DNA from: Clostridia bacterium
GTDB lineage: Bacteria > Bacillota > Clostridia > TANB77 > UBA1234
Length of the DNA: 64,000 bases
Assembly: GCA_017539905.1 (NCBI GenBank)
Contig: JAFYBZ010000007.1
Location: forward strand, 310,001 to 374,000
Direction of reading: 5' to 3'
The translations under genes were made by a program, and so were the position numbers. Each line of letters begins with the position of its first letter. Position 1 is the stretch's first letter. The notes below the pieces were generated by a model that worked only from the letters and a program-made list of their open reading frames with translations, had not been told where the DNA came from and ran no database searches. Below are positions 49,042-57,914 of this stretch, piece by piece.

Positions 49042-49069
49042 AAAGAAGAGCTTTTAAAAGCTCTTCTTT
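49042..49069. terminator. Bidirectional intrinsic terminator
   Basis: A 28-base palindrome (AAAGAAGAGCTTTT and its complement) with T-tract between the pilin-like gene and dprA. Confidence 0.88.
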
Positions 49070-49073
49070 TTTA

Positions 49074-49985
49074 TTATGAAATATAATATCCTTTGTCGGA
49101 TGATTTTATATAGTTATTTAATTCCATAAGGGTTAGCGTACTTATAACATTTCCAATAAATTCTTCGTTGAAGGCATCTATAATTGCTTCTAACAAACAA
49201 GGAGAGTTGTGCTCTATAAATTCATAGTATTTTAAATATTCATTTGGAATTGTTTTTACTTTTGTTGTTCTTTCAATAGAATCAAAATTTATTTGAGTAG
49301 GGATGATTTTTAAATCTATTAGAAGCTGTTTATAATCGATTAGAGGCATTGCTCCTTGTCTGAATAGTAAATTACACCCTTCACCTTTAAAGTGGTTTAA
49401 ACTCCAAGGAATTGCGTATAAAGGCCTTTTATATCTTAGTGCGTGATTAGCTGTGCTGATTGCACCGCTGGCGATAGGAGCTTCTATAACAACAGTAGCA
49501 GATGAGATTCCTGCTATTAATCTATTCCTTTGTAAAAATAGTGCTTTTCGTACGATAAATTCAGGATGATATTCACTAATTATTAAGCCATTATGATTTA
49601 ATATTTCTTGAGCTCTTTTTAATTTGTTACCTCTTAGTATTGTTTTAAATCCTCCTGCTACTACGGCTATAGTACTTCCAGCGTTGTAGGTTCCAATATG
49701 AGAGTTTTCATCTATACCATCCGCCATTCCAGAAATAATTGTAATATTATAATTTGATAGATTTTTAGAAATATTCTTAGCTAATTCATTTCCAAATTCT
49801 GATGAAGATCTTGTTCCAACAATTGCAATCGAAATATGATTTAATAATTCTATATTGCCTAAGGCATAAAGCTTTAATGGACAATCAGGTGTATCTAATA
49901 GTCCTTTTGGAAAATTATAATCTTCTCTTTCTATTACTATAGTATCTCTATCAATATCTATCACAACAATCCCCTCTTTAATCAA
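49074..49985 (-). CDS. dprA: DprA-like DNA-processing protein
   Basis: A 303-residue Rossmann-fold protein of the DprA/Smf family, which protects incoming single-stranded DNA and loads RecA during transformation. Visible family parts: LKLYALGNIELL (residues 38-48), AIVGTRSSSEFGNELAKN (54-71), the core IISGMADGIDENSHIGTYNAGSTIAVVAGG, and LIAGISSATVVIEAPIASGAISTANHAL. A winged-helix-like C-terminus follows. The N-terminal SAM domain of longer DprA is missing. It overlaps yraN by 8 bases and is the last gene of comM-yraN-dprA. It has no in-frame CGG. Confidence 0.88.
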   Translation of the reverse strand: MIKEGIVVIDIDRDTIVIEREDYNFPKGLLDTPDCPLKLYALGNIELLNHISIAIVGTRSSSEFGNELAKNISKNLSNYNITIISGMADGIDENSHIGTYNAGSTIAVVAGGFKTILRGNKLKRAQEILNHNGLIISEYHPEFIVRKALFLQRNRLIAGISSATVVIEAPIASGAISTANHALRYKRPLYAIPWSLNHFKGEGCNLLFRQGAMPLIDYKQLLIDLKIIPTQINFDSIERTTKVKTIPNEYLKYYEFIEHNSPCLLEAIIDAFNEEFIGNVISTLTLMELNNYIKSSDKGYYIS

Positions 49986-50358
49986 AATCTATTGCTTGTA
50001 TAATATGATGTATTTTTAATCGCTTTTTCGGCAAGTTGTAGACTTCAATCACATCAAACCTGAATTTATGGTTTTCAATATTGTTAATATAGGCATAATA
50101 CTCAGCGGTTTTTCTAATATGTTCTCTTTTTTTCTTATCCACTGCTTCAATTGGATAACCATATCTGATTTGTTGCCTTGATTTTACTTCTATAAAAACA
50201 ATTTCTCTTGTTTCTAAATCAAGTGCAATAATATCTATTTCACCTGTTTTACATGAGAAATTTCTATTAATAATTTCATATCCCATTTTTGATAAATAAT
50301 TACAAGCTTCATCTTCACCATCATGGCCAAATTCTTTTTTATAATACATTATTTCCAA
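49978..50358 (-). CDS. yraN: YraN/UPF0102 nuclease-fold protein
   Basis: A 126-residue protein of the UPF0102 family, with the endonuclease-like core GEDEACNYLSKMGYEIINRNF, CKTGEIDIIALD and EIVFIEVKSR, i.e. the D...ExK arrangement of restriction-endonuclease-fold proteins. Its role is not firmly known, though it is regularly encoded with comM and dprA. It overlaps the end of comM by 10 bases and the start of dprA by 8. Confidence 0.92.
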   Translation of the reverse strand: MEIMYYKKEFGHDGEDEACNYLSKMGYEIINRNFSCKTGEIDIIALDLETREIVFIEVKSRQQIRYGYPIEAVDKKKREHIRKTAEYYAYINNIENHKFRFDVIEVYNLPKKRLKIHHIIQAIDFD

Positions 50359-51883
50359 TATTTCCTATCTAAATTTCGATAAAGAATTGCTTCGGCAATA
50401 TGAGTGCTATTAATACTATCTTTACCATCCAAATCAGCAATTGTTCGAGCTAGTTTTAAAACTCTATCATGTGCTCTAGCGCTAAACCCTAAGCTTTCAA
50501 AAGCGTTTTTAAGAAGCAATTTACTTTCTTCATCCAATTTACAATATTTTTTAATTAATTCTGGAGTTAGTTCTGAATTAGAAAAAATGCCATCATTTTT
50601 GTATCTATTTATTTGAATTTCTCGTGCTTTATTTACCCTTTCTTTTATATCAACTGATGATTCTTCTAAAGCCTCATTTGATAAATCGTCATATTTAACA
50701 CTTTTTACTTCTATATGGATATCAATTCTATCTAAAAGAGGCCCACTTATCTTGTTCATATATTTTGATATTTGATCTTGTGTACATGAGCACTTGCGAT
50801 CCTCACTTCCGTAATAACCGCAAGGACATGGATTCATAGATGCAATTAACATCATTTTTGATGGATATGTTAATGTTGAACTAACTCGTGAAATTGTTAT
50901 TTTTCCATCTTCTAATGGTTCTCTCAATAACTCCAAAATGTCTCTTCTAAATTCTGGTAATTCATCTAAGAATAATACTCCATAGTGAGCAAGAGAAATT
51001 TCTCCGCGGTTTGGGAATTCTTCCGCCACCAATAAGTGCAGAATTTGAAATTGTGTGATGTGGATTTCGAAAAGGGCGTGATGTTATTAGTGGAATATTA
51101 GTTTGTAAAGTGCCGGCGATACTGTGAATTTTAGTTATTTCTAATGACTCTTCAAAAGTAAGATTCGGTAAAATCGAAGGAAGTCTTTTTGCAAGCATGG
51201 TCTTACCGTGAACCTGGTGAGCCAATCATCAAACAATTGTGACCTCCACTAGCGGCAATTTCTAAAGCTCTTTTAATATGTTTTTGACCCTTTACAGAAG
51301 AAAAATCTAAATTTGTAAAATTATCTTGAATAAAAAAATCCTGGATATTTGATACAAATCGTTCTATTGATTGTGTGTGATTTATATGATTTATTACTTG
51401 AGCTAAATCTTTAACAGGATATATTTCCAAATCTTTTACGACACTTGCTTCTAATCTATTATCATATGGAATAATCGCTTTTTTTATTCCTAATTTTAAT
51501 GCTTCTATACACATTGGTAAAACACCATTGATTTTATTAATACTACCATCTAAAGATAATTCGCCAACAAAAAAATAATCATTAAGATCATTTTCATTTA
51601 TTATTTCAAAATCACAAAGAAGCCCTAATGCAATTGGTAAATCAAAAAAGGAGCCTTCTTTTTTTAGACTAGCTGGAGCAAGATTAATAACTATTTTTCT
51701 GCTTTTAACATAATAACCAATATTTTTTAAAGCAGCTTTAACTCTTTGCTTAGATTCTTTTATTGACGTATCTGGGAGGCCAACTACTTCCCAAGAAGGC
51801 ATTCCATCTGAAACGTCAACTTGAATATTAATCAATTTGCCCTCAATTCCTAAAATTGACATACTTTTTATTTGAGCAAGCAT
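50349..51883 (-). CDS. comM: ComM/YifB Mg-chelatase-like ATPase, needs two +1 frameshifts at CGG
   Basis: A 510-residue hexameric helicase that extends D-loops during transformation, if two single bases are skipped; this is exactly the normal family length. Parts in order: Lon-protease-like N-domain ([20 protein letters not shown]), the AAA+ core with Walker A MIGSPGS then [11 protein letters not shown] across the first site, [24 protein letters not shown] then [19 protein letters not shown] (Walker B) across the second, and the C-terminal zinc-like segment NPCPCGYYG with [14 protein letters not shown]. Without shifting, translation ends right after codon 226. ATG 51883 follows AAAGGA with 8 bases spacing. 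First gene of comM-yraN-dprA. Confidence 0.9.
51004..51006 (-). other. Second +1 frameshift site in comM (CGGA, Gly expected)
   Basis: Minus-strand context CCG CGG AGA; after skipping the C (plus-strand G 51006) it reads CCG then GGA GAA ATT. The restored glycine is in the invariant PKPGEISLAH. Confidence 0.85.
51206..51208 (-). other. First +1 frameshift site in comM (CGGT, Gly expected)
   Basis: Minus-strand context TCA CGG TAA; after skipping the C (plus-strand G 51208) it reads TCA then GGT AAG ACC. The restored glycine is the one before the Walker A lysine. The zero frame hits TAA immediately. Confidence 0.85.
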
Positions 51884-51911
51884 TAAATCATTCCTTTCAG
51901 CATACAAAGGG

Positions 51912-51940
51912 ATGATAGCACGACTATGATGAAATGTCTC
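51912..51940 (-). promoter_or_regulatory. comM-yraN-dprA promoter
   Basis: On the minus strand GAGACA, 17-base spacer and TATCAT, weak on its own and directly abutted upstream by the phased repeat array, which fits activator dependence. Confidence 0.7.
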
Positions 51941-51990
51941 AAAAAGTAGTCAAAAGTAGTAAAATATAGTATTTTTTGCCTAAAAGTAGT
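51941..51990 (-). promoter_or_regulatory. Five-block phased 10-bp array upstream of comM
   Basis: Plus-strand blocks of exactly ten bases: AAAAAGTAGT, CAAAAGTAGT, AAAATATAGT, ATTTTTTGCC, TAAAAGTAGT. Block four is degenerate. The array matches that upstream of the T4SS operon block by block, including the degenerate fourth block and the direct contact with the -35 box. Confidence 0.82.
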
Positions 51991-52023
51991 ATAATTTTTA
52001 TGATATTTGGAGAGGATAATTAA

Positions 52024-53220
52024 ATGAAAAAATATTTAGTTTTGATTTTAACCATTGTTAGTATAATGTTAATATCTGTATCTAATATTTGCTTTGCTGA
52101 GGAATATGATGGATACGAAGCATACAATTTATATGCAAAAGTAATACAAGCAGGTGAAGAAGAAAAATATAATGATGGATATAGTGAATATATAGTTCAA
52201 AAACTAAAAGTGGAAATAATAGATAGCAGATTTAAAGGTGAACAATTTGACATTATTTATTATCTTGAAGACGGTCTAAATACTAGACTTCCACTTTATG
52301 ATAAATTTAAGGTAGGAGATAAACTATATGTTTATGGAATATATGAAAACGGAAATCTAACAGTTGATGCAGCGTCTTATTATGATAAAACACCTTGGAT
52401 TGTTGCCATTGTTTCTATTTATGCCATTTTAATTGCATTAATTGGTGGGAAAAAAGGATTAAAAGCATTAATAGGTTTAGTTATTACGGTTATTTTGATA
52501 TTCAACATTTTGGTACCAGCTATTTTAAATGGTTATAATAGTATTCTAATTACAGTTTTAATATGCAGTTTGATAATCTTAATTACATTTTTAATTATTT
52601 CTGGTTTTAAAAGAAAGACATGGGTAGCTATAATTGGCACGGTTGCAGGTGTTGTAATGGCCGGTTTAATAGGTGGAATTTTTGGTCATGCTATGAGACT
52701 TACAGGAATAAATGAACACGCAAGAATGATATCGGTTGCAATACCTGAAGAAAGAAGCATGATTGATTTTAAAGATGTAATGCTATCTGCAATAATGATA
52801 AGTGCTCTTGGGGCTTGTATGGATGTTGGAATGTCAATTGCATCGGCAATTTCTGAAATAAAGGAGAAAAAGCCAGATTTAACAGCTAAAGACCTTATAA
52901 AATCTGGGATGAACATAGGAAAAGATGTTATGGGAACTATGACAAATACTTTAATTTTAGCCTATGTTGGTAGTGCAATGCTGTGTATTTTGTTGTATAA
53001 TGTCAATGGTTTTGATTTGTCTTTTATTTTGAATTCAGAAGACATTACAGTAGAAGTCTTAAAATCTTTAAGTGGTAGTATAGGACTTGTATGTACTATT
53101 CCACTTACAGCGATTTTTGGAGGAGTAATAATAGGAAATTCAAAAATAGATAGCAGTTCTTCAAAGAAAGAAAGTAAAGAAGATAATGTTGAAATCCCAG
53201 TAAACTATTTTAAGGGATAA
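52024..53220 (+). CDS. YibE/F-family membrane protein
   Basis: A 398-residue membrane protein of the YibE/F family, of unknown transport or wall-related role. After a signal peptide (about residues 1-25) an extracellular beta-rich domain (26-120) precedes seven or so transmembrane helices. Family-typical segments are WIVAIVSIYAILIALIGGKKG, GHAMRLTGINEHARM and MISALGACMDVGMSIASAI. GGAGAGG precedes the ATG. It diverges from comM; the -10-like TATAAT at 51990 may be its promoter, overlapping the repeat array. An S41 protease follows 14 bases on. Confidence 0.88.
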   Translation: MKKYLVLILTIVSIMLISVSNICFAEEYDGYEAYNLYAKVIQAGEEEKYNDGYSEYIVQKLKVEIIDSRFKGEQFDIIYYLEDGLNTRLPLYDKFKVGDKLYVYGIYENGNLTVDAASYYDKTPWIVAIVSIYAILIALIGGKKGLKALIGLVITVILIFNILVPAILNGYNSILITVLICSLIILITFLIISGFKRKTWVAIIGTVAGVVMAGLIGGIFGHAMRLTGINEHARMISVAIPEERSMIDFKDVMLSAIMISALGACMDVGMSIASAISEIKEKKPDLTAKDLIKSGMNIGKDVMGTMTNTLILAYVGSAMLCILLYNVNGFDLSFILNSEDITVEVLKSLSGSIGLVCTIPLTAIFGGVIIGNSKIDSSSSKKESKEDNVEIPVNYFKG

Positions 53221-53234
53221 TAGGAGGAACAATA

Positions 53235-54536
53235 GTGGAAGAAAATTATTATAAAGGCTCAGGTGCTGGTACTGTTCGTACAATAATCCTTACAGCATTA
53301 ATTACAGCTTTGATTTGTTTTATAGGGTTTAAATCATTTTATTATAAGGAAGTTCTTGAAGGTAATGTCAGTTCAGCAGGTAATAGTGGTGGTGAGACAT
53401 TAGCAGCAACTATTTCAGGCGATTTTACAAGTGGAGAAAGAAGAACACTTGAAAAGCTTCTTTTACAAAGTAAAATGAATAGAGTTAAGAATATAATTGA
53501 TTCAGATTATTTGTATGATTACGATTCTGAAAAGATGATGGATTATATCGCAATTGGAATGCTTGCAGCACTTGATGATCCTTATGCACAATACTATGAT
53601 AAGAAATCATTTGAATCATTTTATACACAGACAGAAGGAGAGTATTCTGGAATAGGTGTATATGTTACTTATGACAAAGAAAAGAATATGCCTATTGTAT
53701 TGCTTCCAATAGAAGGCTCGCCTGCTGAAAAATCAGGAATTCAAGCTGGAGACTATATAGAGTATGTTGATGATTTGTATTCTGTTGGTTCTGATTATGA
53801 TACAGTTATAGATGCGATTAAAGGAATTATTGGAACAACAGTAAAAGTAGGACTTATTAGGCAAGATGAAGATAAGAATTATACTAGATTAGAAGTTGAA
53901 GTAGAGAGACAAAAGATTCAAATAAATCCAGTTAAATCTTCTGTATATTCAAATAATATTGGGTATATTAGATTAACATCTTTTGATGATAACACTTATA
54001 CAGGATTTAAAGAAAAGTATGATGAGCTTACTCAAAATCCAAAAATTAAGGGATTAATAATTGATTTAAGAGATAATCCTGGCGGAATACTTGAAAGATG
54101 TGCAGAGATTACAGACTTGATAGTGCCAAAAGGAAAAGTAGTTTACACGGTAGATAATAAAGGGCAAGAAGAGACAATTTATTCTGATGAAAATGCAATA
54201 AATATTCCACTGGTTGTATTAGTAAATGAAAACTCTGCAAGTGCTTCAGAAGTATTTACAGCAGCAATTAAAGATTATGGTGTCGGAGTAATTGTCGGCA
54301 AGAAGACATATGGAAAAGGAGTTGTTCAAACTCTTAGATCATTAAGAGATGGAACATACATGAAGATTACAACGCAAGAGTATTTCTCGCCTAATGGAAA
54401 TAAAATAAACGAAGTTGGTATTGAACCTGATGTAGAAGTAGATTTGCCAGAAGAAGTTAAGTCTTCACTTAGTGTTGAATATGAAAAAGATACACAATTA
54501 CAAAAAGCAATTGAAGTTTTAAAAGGAAAAATATAA
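53235..54536 (+). CDS. S41-family C-terminal processing protease
   Basis: A 433-residue serine protease of the CtpA/CtpB type, anchored by one helix (about residues 14-32) with the rest outside. A PDZ domain lies near 135-215 (GEYSGIGVYVTY, GSPAEKSGIQAGDYI). The protease domain follows: IGYIRLTSFDDNTY, IIDLRDNPGGILERC, the nucleophile in NENSASASEVFTAAI (Ser about 336) and the general-base lysine in KKTYGKGVVQT (about 360). The start is GTG 53235 after AGGAGGA. Possible targets include sporulation or wall proteins; not determined. Confidence 0.92.
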   Translation: MEENYYKGSGAGTVRTIILTALITALICFIGFKSFYYKEVLEGNVSSAGNSGGETLAATISGDFTSGERRTLEKLLLQSKMNRVKNIIDSDYLYDYDSEKMMDYIAIGMLAALDDPYAQYYDKKSFESFYTQTEGEYSGIGVYVTYDKEKNMPIVLLPIEGSPAEKSGIQAGDYIEYVDDLYSVGSDYDTVIDAIKGIIGTTVKVGLIRQDEDKNYTRLEVEVERQKIQINPVKSSVYSNNIGYIRLTSFDDNTYTGFKEKYDELTQNPKIKGLIIDLRDNPGGILERCAEITDLIVPKGKVVYTVDNKGQEETIYSDENAINIPLVVLVNENSASASEVFTAAIKDYGVGVIVGKKTYGKGVVQTLRSLRDGTYMKITTQEYFSPNGNKINEVGIEPDVEVDLPEEVKSSLSVEYEKDTQLQKAIEVLKGKI

Positions 54537-54540
54537 AAAT

Positions 54541-54573
54541 AAAGACTCACAATTATTTAGATTGTGAGTCTTT
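54541..54573. terminator. Bidirectional intrinsic terminator
   Basis: AAAGACTCACAAT pairs with ATTGTGAGTCTTT around a 7-base loop between the convergent protease and helicase-loader genes; the loader's stop lies in the stem. Confidence 0.88.
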
Positions 54574-55566
54574 TACTTTCTTTAACCTAATATCATTTCC
54601 AAAAAACATGCAAATATCATAATAGCCAATTAATCTTGAAATAATTCGATCATCATATGTTTTTGATAATTGGTTCCATGTAAGATTTGATGAAATAATA
54701 GTCTTTGTTTTTGGATTAAGAATTCTACTATTAATAAGTGAAAATAGTTCGGAAAACTTTGCAGCTGAAGTGTTTTCGGTTCCTAAATCATCTATAATTA
54801 GCAAATCAACATTAAATAAGTCGTCATATAAGCGATTATTTTCGCCATCTTTATATTTGTATTTAAAAATAGAATCTAATAGAATTGGCGCTGTTTGATA
54901 TAAAACAGTGTGTCCTTTTGAAATAACCTCGTTTGCTATACAGCTAGATAAGAATGTTTTTCCTGTGCCTGCAGTTCCAATAAATAGTAAATTCTTTGTA
55001 GATTCATCTTCAAAGTCTTTAATAAATGCTTTTGCAATTTCTTTGTTCTTGATAATATTTTCTCTTGGAGATAGTTTTGAATTATATTTTTCTTTGTTTG
55101 CAGTATCTGAATAAAAAGATTCGTCAAAATTATCAAACTTTTCTTGAGAAAGTCTATTAAGATTAGATTTATTATAATACTCATTTATAATTCGTTGTTT
55201 CATGCAAGAACACATAGTTGATTTTCCGTCAGAAGTAATATATCCTGTATCATTACATTTAGAACACTCAAATTTAGGGGTCAAAATCAACTTGTTTTTC
55301 TTAATTATTTCATCTTCTTGTGATTTTAGTGTATCAATTTTCTCAAATAACACAGCAATTCTTTCTTTCTTTTTCTCATCGTTTGGAAATAGCGCACATT
55401 TGCTAGCCTCTATTCCAAGAGCTCTTATTTCTCTTTCAATTTCAATCAACTTCGGATTTTCTTTATAAATAAGTTCTTTTGCTTCTTGGTTTAGATTAAT
55501 TGCATTAATTCTTTTTTGTTCATATTCTCTTTTTATTGTTGCTACATCATAATTCAAAAATCTCAC
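54553..55566 (-). CDS. DnaC/DnaI-type helicase loader ATPase
   Basis: A 337-residue replication protein that loads the DnaB-type helicase. An N-terminal helical part is followed by a zinc-binding cluster (CSKCNDTG at 101 and CSCM at 119), then the AAA+ domain: Walker A FIGTAGTGKTFL (about 197-204), Walker B LLIIDDLGTEN (about 249) and sensor segment TIISSNLTWNQL with DDRIISRLIGYY. This zinc plus AAA layout is that of Bacillus DnaI and its Clostridial relatives. It lies just after the DnaD-like gene, the usual pairing. Confidence 0.92.
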   Translation of the reverse strand: MRFLNYDVATIKREYEQKRINAINLNQEAKELIYKENPKLIEIEREIRALGIEASKCALFPNDEKKKERIAVLFEKIDTLKSQEDEIIKKNKLILTPKFECSKCNDTGYITSDGKSTMCSCMKQRIINEYYNKSNLNRLSQEKFDNFDESFYSDTANKEKYNSKLSPRENIIKNKEIAKAFIKDFEDESTKNLLFIGTAGTGKTFLSSCIANEVISKGHTVLYQTAPILLDSIFKYKYKDGENNRLYDDLFNVDLLIIDDLGTENTSAAKFSELFSLINSRILNPKTKTIISSNLTWNQLSKTYDDRIISRLIGYYDICMFFGNDIRLKKVKDSQSK

Positions 55567-55592
55567 CTCGATTCTTTTGTAGTATAAGTATT

Positions 55593-56570
55593 CTAACGAA
55601 TGTAATTTGTAATGTCTGAGTATTGATCATTAGGGTCAAAGAACTTTTGAAGAGATACTTGGTCTGGATTTGTTTTAGATTGCATAATTTTAAGCTCTTT
55701 TGCCTTTTGTTTTTGTTCTTTAATATAAGATTGAACTTCGTCTTGTGTACTGAAATTTCTTTCGTGCCAATCAGTAATGATTTTGTCTAAATAATCAAAA
55801 CTAAAGTTGGTCTTTGATGTTGTCTTTCTAAGGGCAATTTCAATTATATCCATACCAAATTTATAATCATTAGTCCATTTATCAATGTATGCTTCTTCGT
55901 ATTGCGATAAATTCCTTGTAATACCAAGTTTTTTAGATATAGATTTTTTAATTCTATTTGATTGTTCTGTTTCTAGATAGTATTTTTCTAAGTCATTCAT
56001 GGTTTTAATATTATTTGATGCCCAGCCTTCAGCAACTGCAAAAAGATAGTTTCTATGAAGAGCTTGTCTATCAAAACAATATCTAAATAGTGCTACCATA
56101 ACATCTTCATCAAATGAGTATTTGTCAAACAATAGACTTATATCTGTGTACCATGATGGAGACATTATGCCTTGGAAGAATGTATTGTTAATATCTTTTA
56201 TCGCTTGTGTTCTTAAAACATTTTTCTCGTTGTTTTCAATAGCTTCTTCTGGAGTCATAGATAATTTTGGATTATATAATTTATTAACTTCAATCATTTT
56301 TAAATCACATAATTCATAAGATTTGTTCTTTTTGATAATGACCTTTTGATCTTCCCAATATTTAAGTGATTGTTCAACAGTTTTGATAGGTATAGAAAGT
56401 TTTTTAGATAGGTCTAATACTGATATTTCAGAGTTGTATTTGCATAGATATCTACAATATATATAGACTTTTATGTAGTCACTATTTGCACTACAAAAGT
56501 ACTCTGAAATAAAAACTTCGGGTATATTCAAATCTTCAAAAATCAGTGATAGATTTTGTTCAAATTTCAT
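55593..56570 (-). CDS. DnaD-like replication initiation protein
   Basis: A 325-residue protein. The N-terminal part (residues 1-100) is a winged-helix-like module (YCRYLCKYNSEISVLDLSKKLSIPIKTVEQSLKYWEDQKVI), typical of DnaD/DnaB proteins. A C-terminal DD2-like helical domain (about 225-290) contains YEEAYIDKWTNDYKFGMDIIEIALRKT. Together with the helicase loader downstream it would remodel DNA at the origin. The upstream 136-base gap holds an AT-rich leader with an AATGATT/AATCATT inverted repeat but no clear terminator for the T4SS operon. Confidence 0.85.
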   Translation of the reverse strand: MKFEQNLSLIFEDLNIPEVFISEYFCSANSDYIKVYIYCRYLCKYNSEISVLDLSKKLSIPIKTVEQSLKYWEDQKVIIKKNKSYELCDLKMIEVNKLYNPKLSMTPEEAIENNEKNVLRTQAIKDINNTFFQGIMSPSWYTDISLLFDKYSFDEDVMVALFRYCFDRQALHRNYLFAVAEGWASNNIKTMNDLEKYYLETEQSNRIKKSISKKLGITRNLSQYEEAYIDKWTNDYKFGMDIIEIALRKTTSKTNFSFDYLDKIITDWHERNFSTQDEVQSYIKEQKQKAKELKIMQSKTNPDQVSLQKFFDPNDQYSDITNYIR

Positions 56571-56706
56571 CTTTTACCTCTATAAAATATCTTCGTACTA
56601 AAATGATACAATTAATGATTTTCAATTTCAATCATTTTTATTATATTTTATAAAAGATGGAAATAGTGTAAACTAGCAGTTGTCAATTGAAGATTTATGT
56701 TGATAT

Positions 56707-57006
56707 CTACCTTATATTATATAAATAAAGCTGTTGCTTTTTAAGCTTAAATCTAATTATTGACATAAAATACGGAACCGCAGATTGACCATTTACGCCA
56801 ACTGACAAGAGAAGTATGGGTGGCAATCCAAGAGCTATGCATATACCAAAGCTTAAAAAGAAATCGACTTTAAAAGTATACAATATTGCTATTAATATGC
56901 CTAAATATATAGCAATTGGAAGCAAATATCTATATTCAATAATCCCTAATAATTTTGCCTGAAATTTATAGTTAACTGGAAAGATGTACTTGTCTACAAT
57001 AATCAC
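56707..57006 (-). CDS. PrgI-family T4SS membrane protein
   Basis: A 99-residue protein with two transmembrane helices (about residues 23-42 and 46-66) after IFPVNYKFQAKLLGIIEYRYL. This is the pattern of the PrgI family, the VirB3 counterpart in Gram-positive conjugation systems, which contacts the VirB4 ATPase. It overlaps the VirB6-like gene by 4 bases (ATGA). VirB4, normally the next gene or fused to it, is absent: the next gene downstream is DnaD-like. Confidence 0.82.
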   Translation of the reverse strand: MIIVDKYIFPVNYKFQAKLLGIIEYRYLLPIAIYLGILIAILYTFKVDFFLSFGICIALGLPPILLLSVGVNGQSAVPYFMSIIRFKLKKQQLYLYNIR

Positions 57007-57899
57007 CTCCCTATAAGAGATCTAATGCCCGCAAACCCACTACTAAAGTCGGTCGAAATACCAGTACCATTGATGAATTCTTTGACAAACTGATTAGATT
57101 TTAATAGAGCATATACAGATCCAATTAATAAGAATTTATTAAAAATGCTATCAGGATTTTCCTTAAGAATAGCAAAAGGAAGAAGTAAAATAAGTGCAAT
57201 AATTATTTGAATTAGTAGAAGTGAAGCAAAACTCTTTAACCAGCCTCTAAATATGCCATAAGTACTCTTATTCATCAGACATAATATGGCAAATGGTGAA
57301 AGTAATATAAGCACTTTAGTTAATATGTATCTAAAAGCAAAGGTTATTATTAGAGTGAAAGAGGATATTGATAGCATCCCTCTTAGAATTCCATCAAATG
57401 AAAATAGATTAAAATCGCCACTCGTGGTTTTGCTTAGTGCAAGAATAAGATTTGAAAATGAAACATCAAATCCAAATATTTTTTTACCTAAGTCTAATAT
57501 GAATTCGGTAATTTCATAGGTAAAACCAAGAATGCTAGTGCATATGGAAAGTGAAAACATAGATAAAATAGTTACAACAACAGCTTTTACTAAGAATTGA
57601 TAGGGATTTTCTATGGAAGCGCCACTATAAAATGCAGTAAATCTTTTTATAGCATAGTAAAGAACAAAGGCGATAACTAGACAAAAAGCTATTGTAAGTA
57701 AGCCGTTTTCAAAATTCTCTCCAACTATTCTTTGCATATAAGTTGTTCTTGTGGCATCAGCGTTCAAAAATACTAAATTGTCTAGTTCTGGCAAAATACT
57801 ATCATCTATGGATGAAAAAAGTGAATTACAAAGAGAATTTATGGTATCAAGGATGACTTCACCAACATTTATTGTTTGAGTTACAACTTCATCTTCCAT
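57003..57899 (-). CDS. VirB6/TrbL-like T4SS channel protein
   Basis: A 298-residue polytopic membrane protein with six or so hydrophobic segments (LLTIAFCLVIAFVLYYAIKRF, AVVVTILSMFSLSICTSILG, TLIITFAFRYILTKVLILLSPFAILCL and others). This matches the TrbL/VirB6 channel component of Gram-positive T4SS by topology, size and position between the pilin and PrgI genes. AGGAGG precedes the ATG, which lies 15 bases after the restored stop of the pilin gene. No in-frame CGG. Confidence 0.8.
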   Translation of the reverse strand: MEDEVVTQTINVGEVILDTINSLCNSLFSSIDDSILPELDNLVFLNADATRTTYMQRIVGENFENGLLTIAFCLVIAFVLYYAIKRFTAFYSGASIENPYQFLVKAVVVTILSMFSLSICTSILGFTYEITEFILDLGKKIFGFDVSFSNLILALSKTTSGDFNLFSFDGILRGMLSISSFTLIITFAFRYILTKVLILLSPFAILCLMNKSTYGIFRGWLKSFASLLLIQIIIALILLLPFAILKENPDSIFNKFLLIGSVYALLKSNQFVKEFINGTGISTDFSSGFAGIRSLIGR

Positions 57900-57914
57900 T
57901 TGTTCCTCCTATTA

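Noticed and set aside
51941..51990. Short CRISPR-like array
   Set aside because: The 10-base units are contiguous without spacers and sit against a promoter; they fit transcription-factor sites, as does the copy at 60428-60477.
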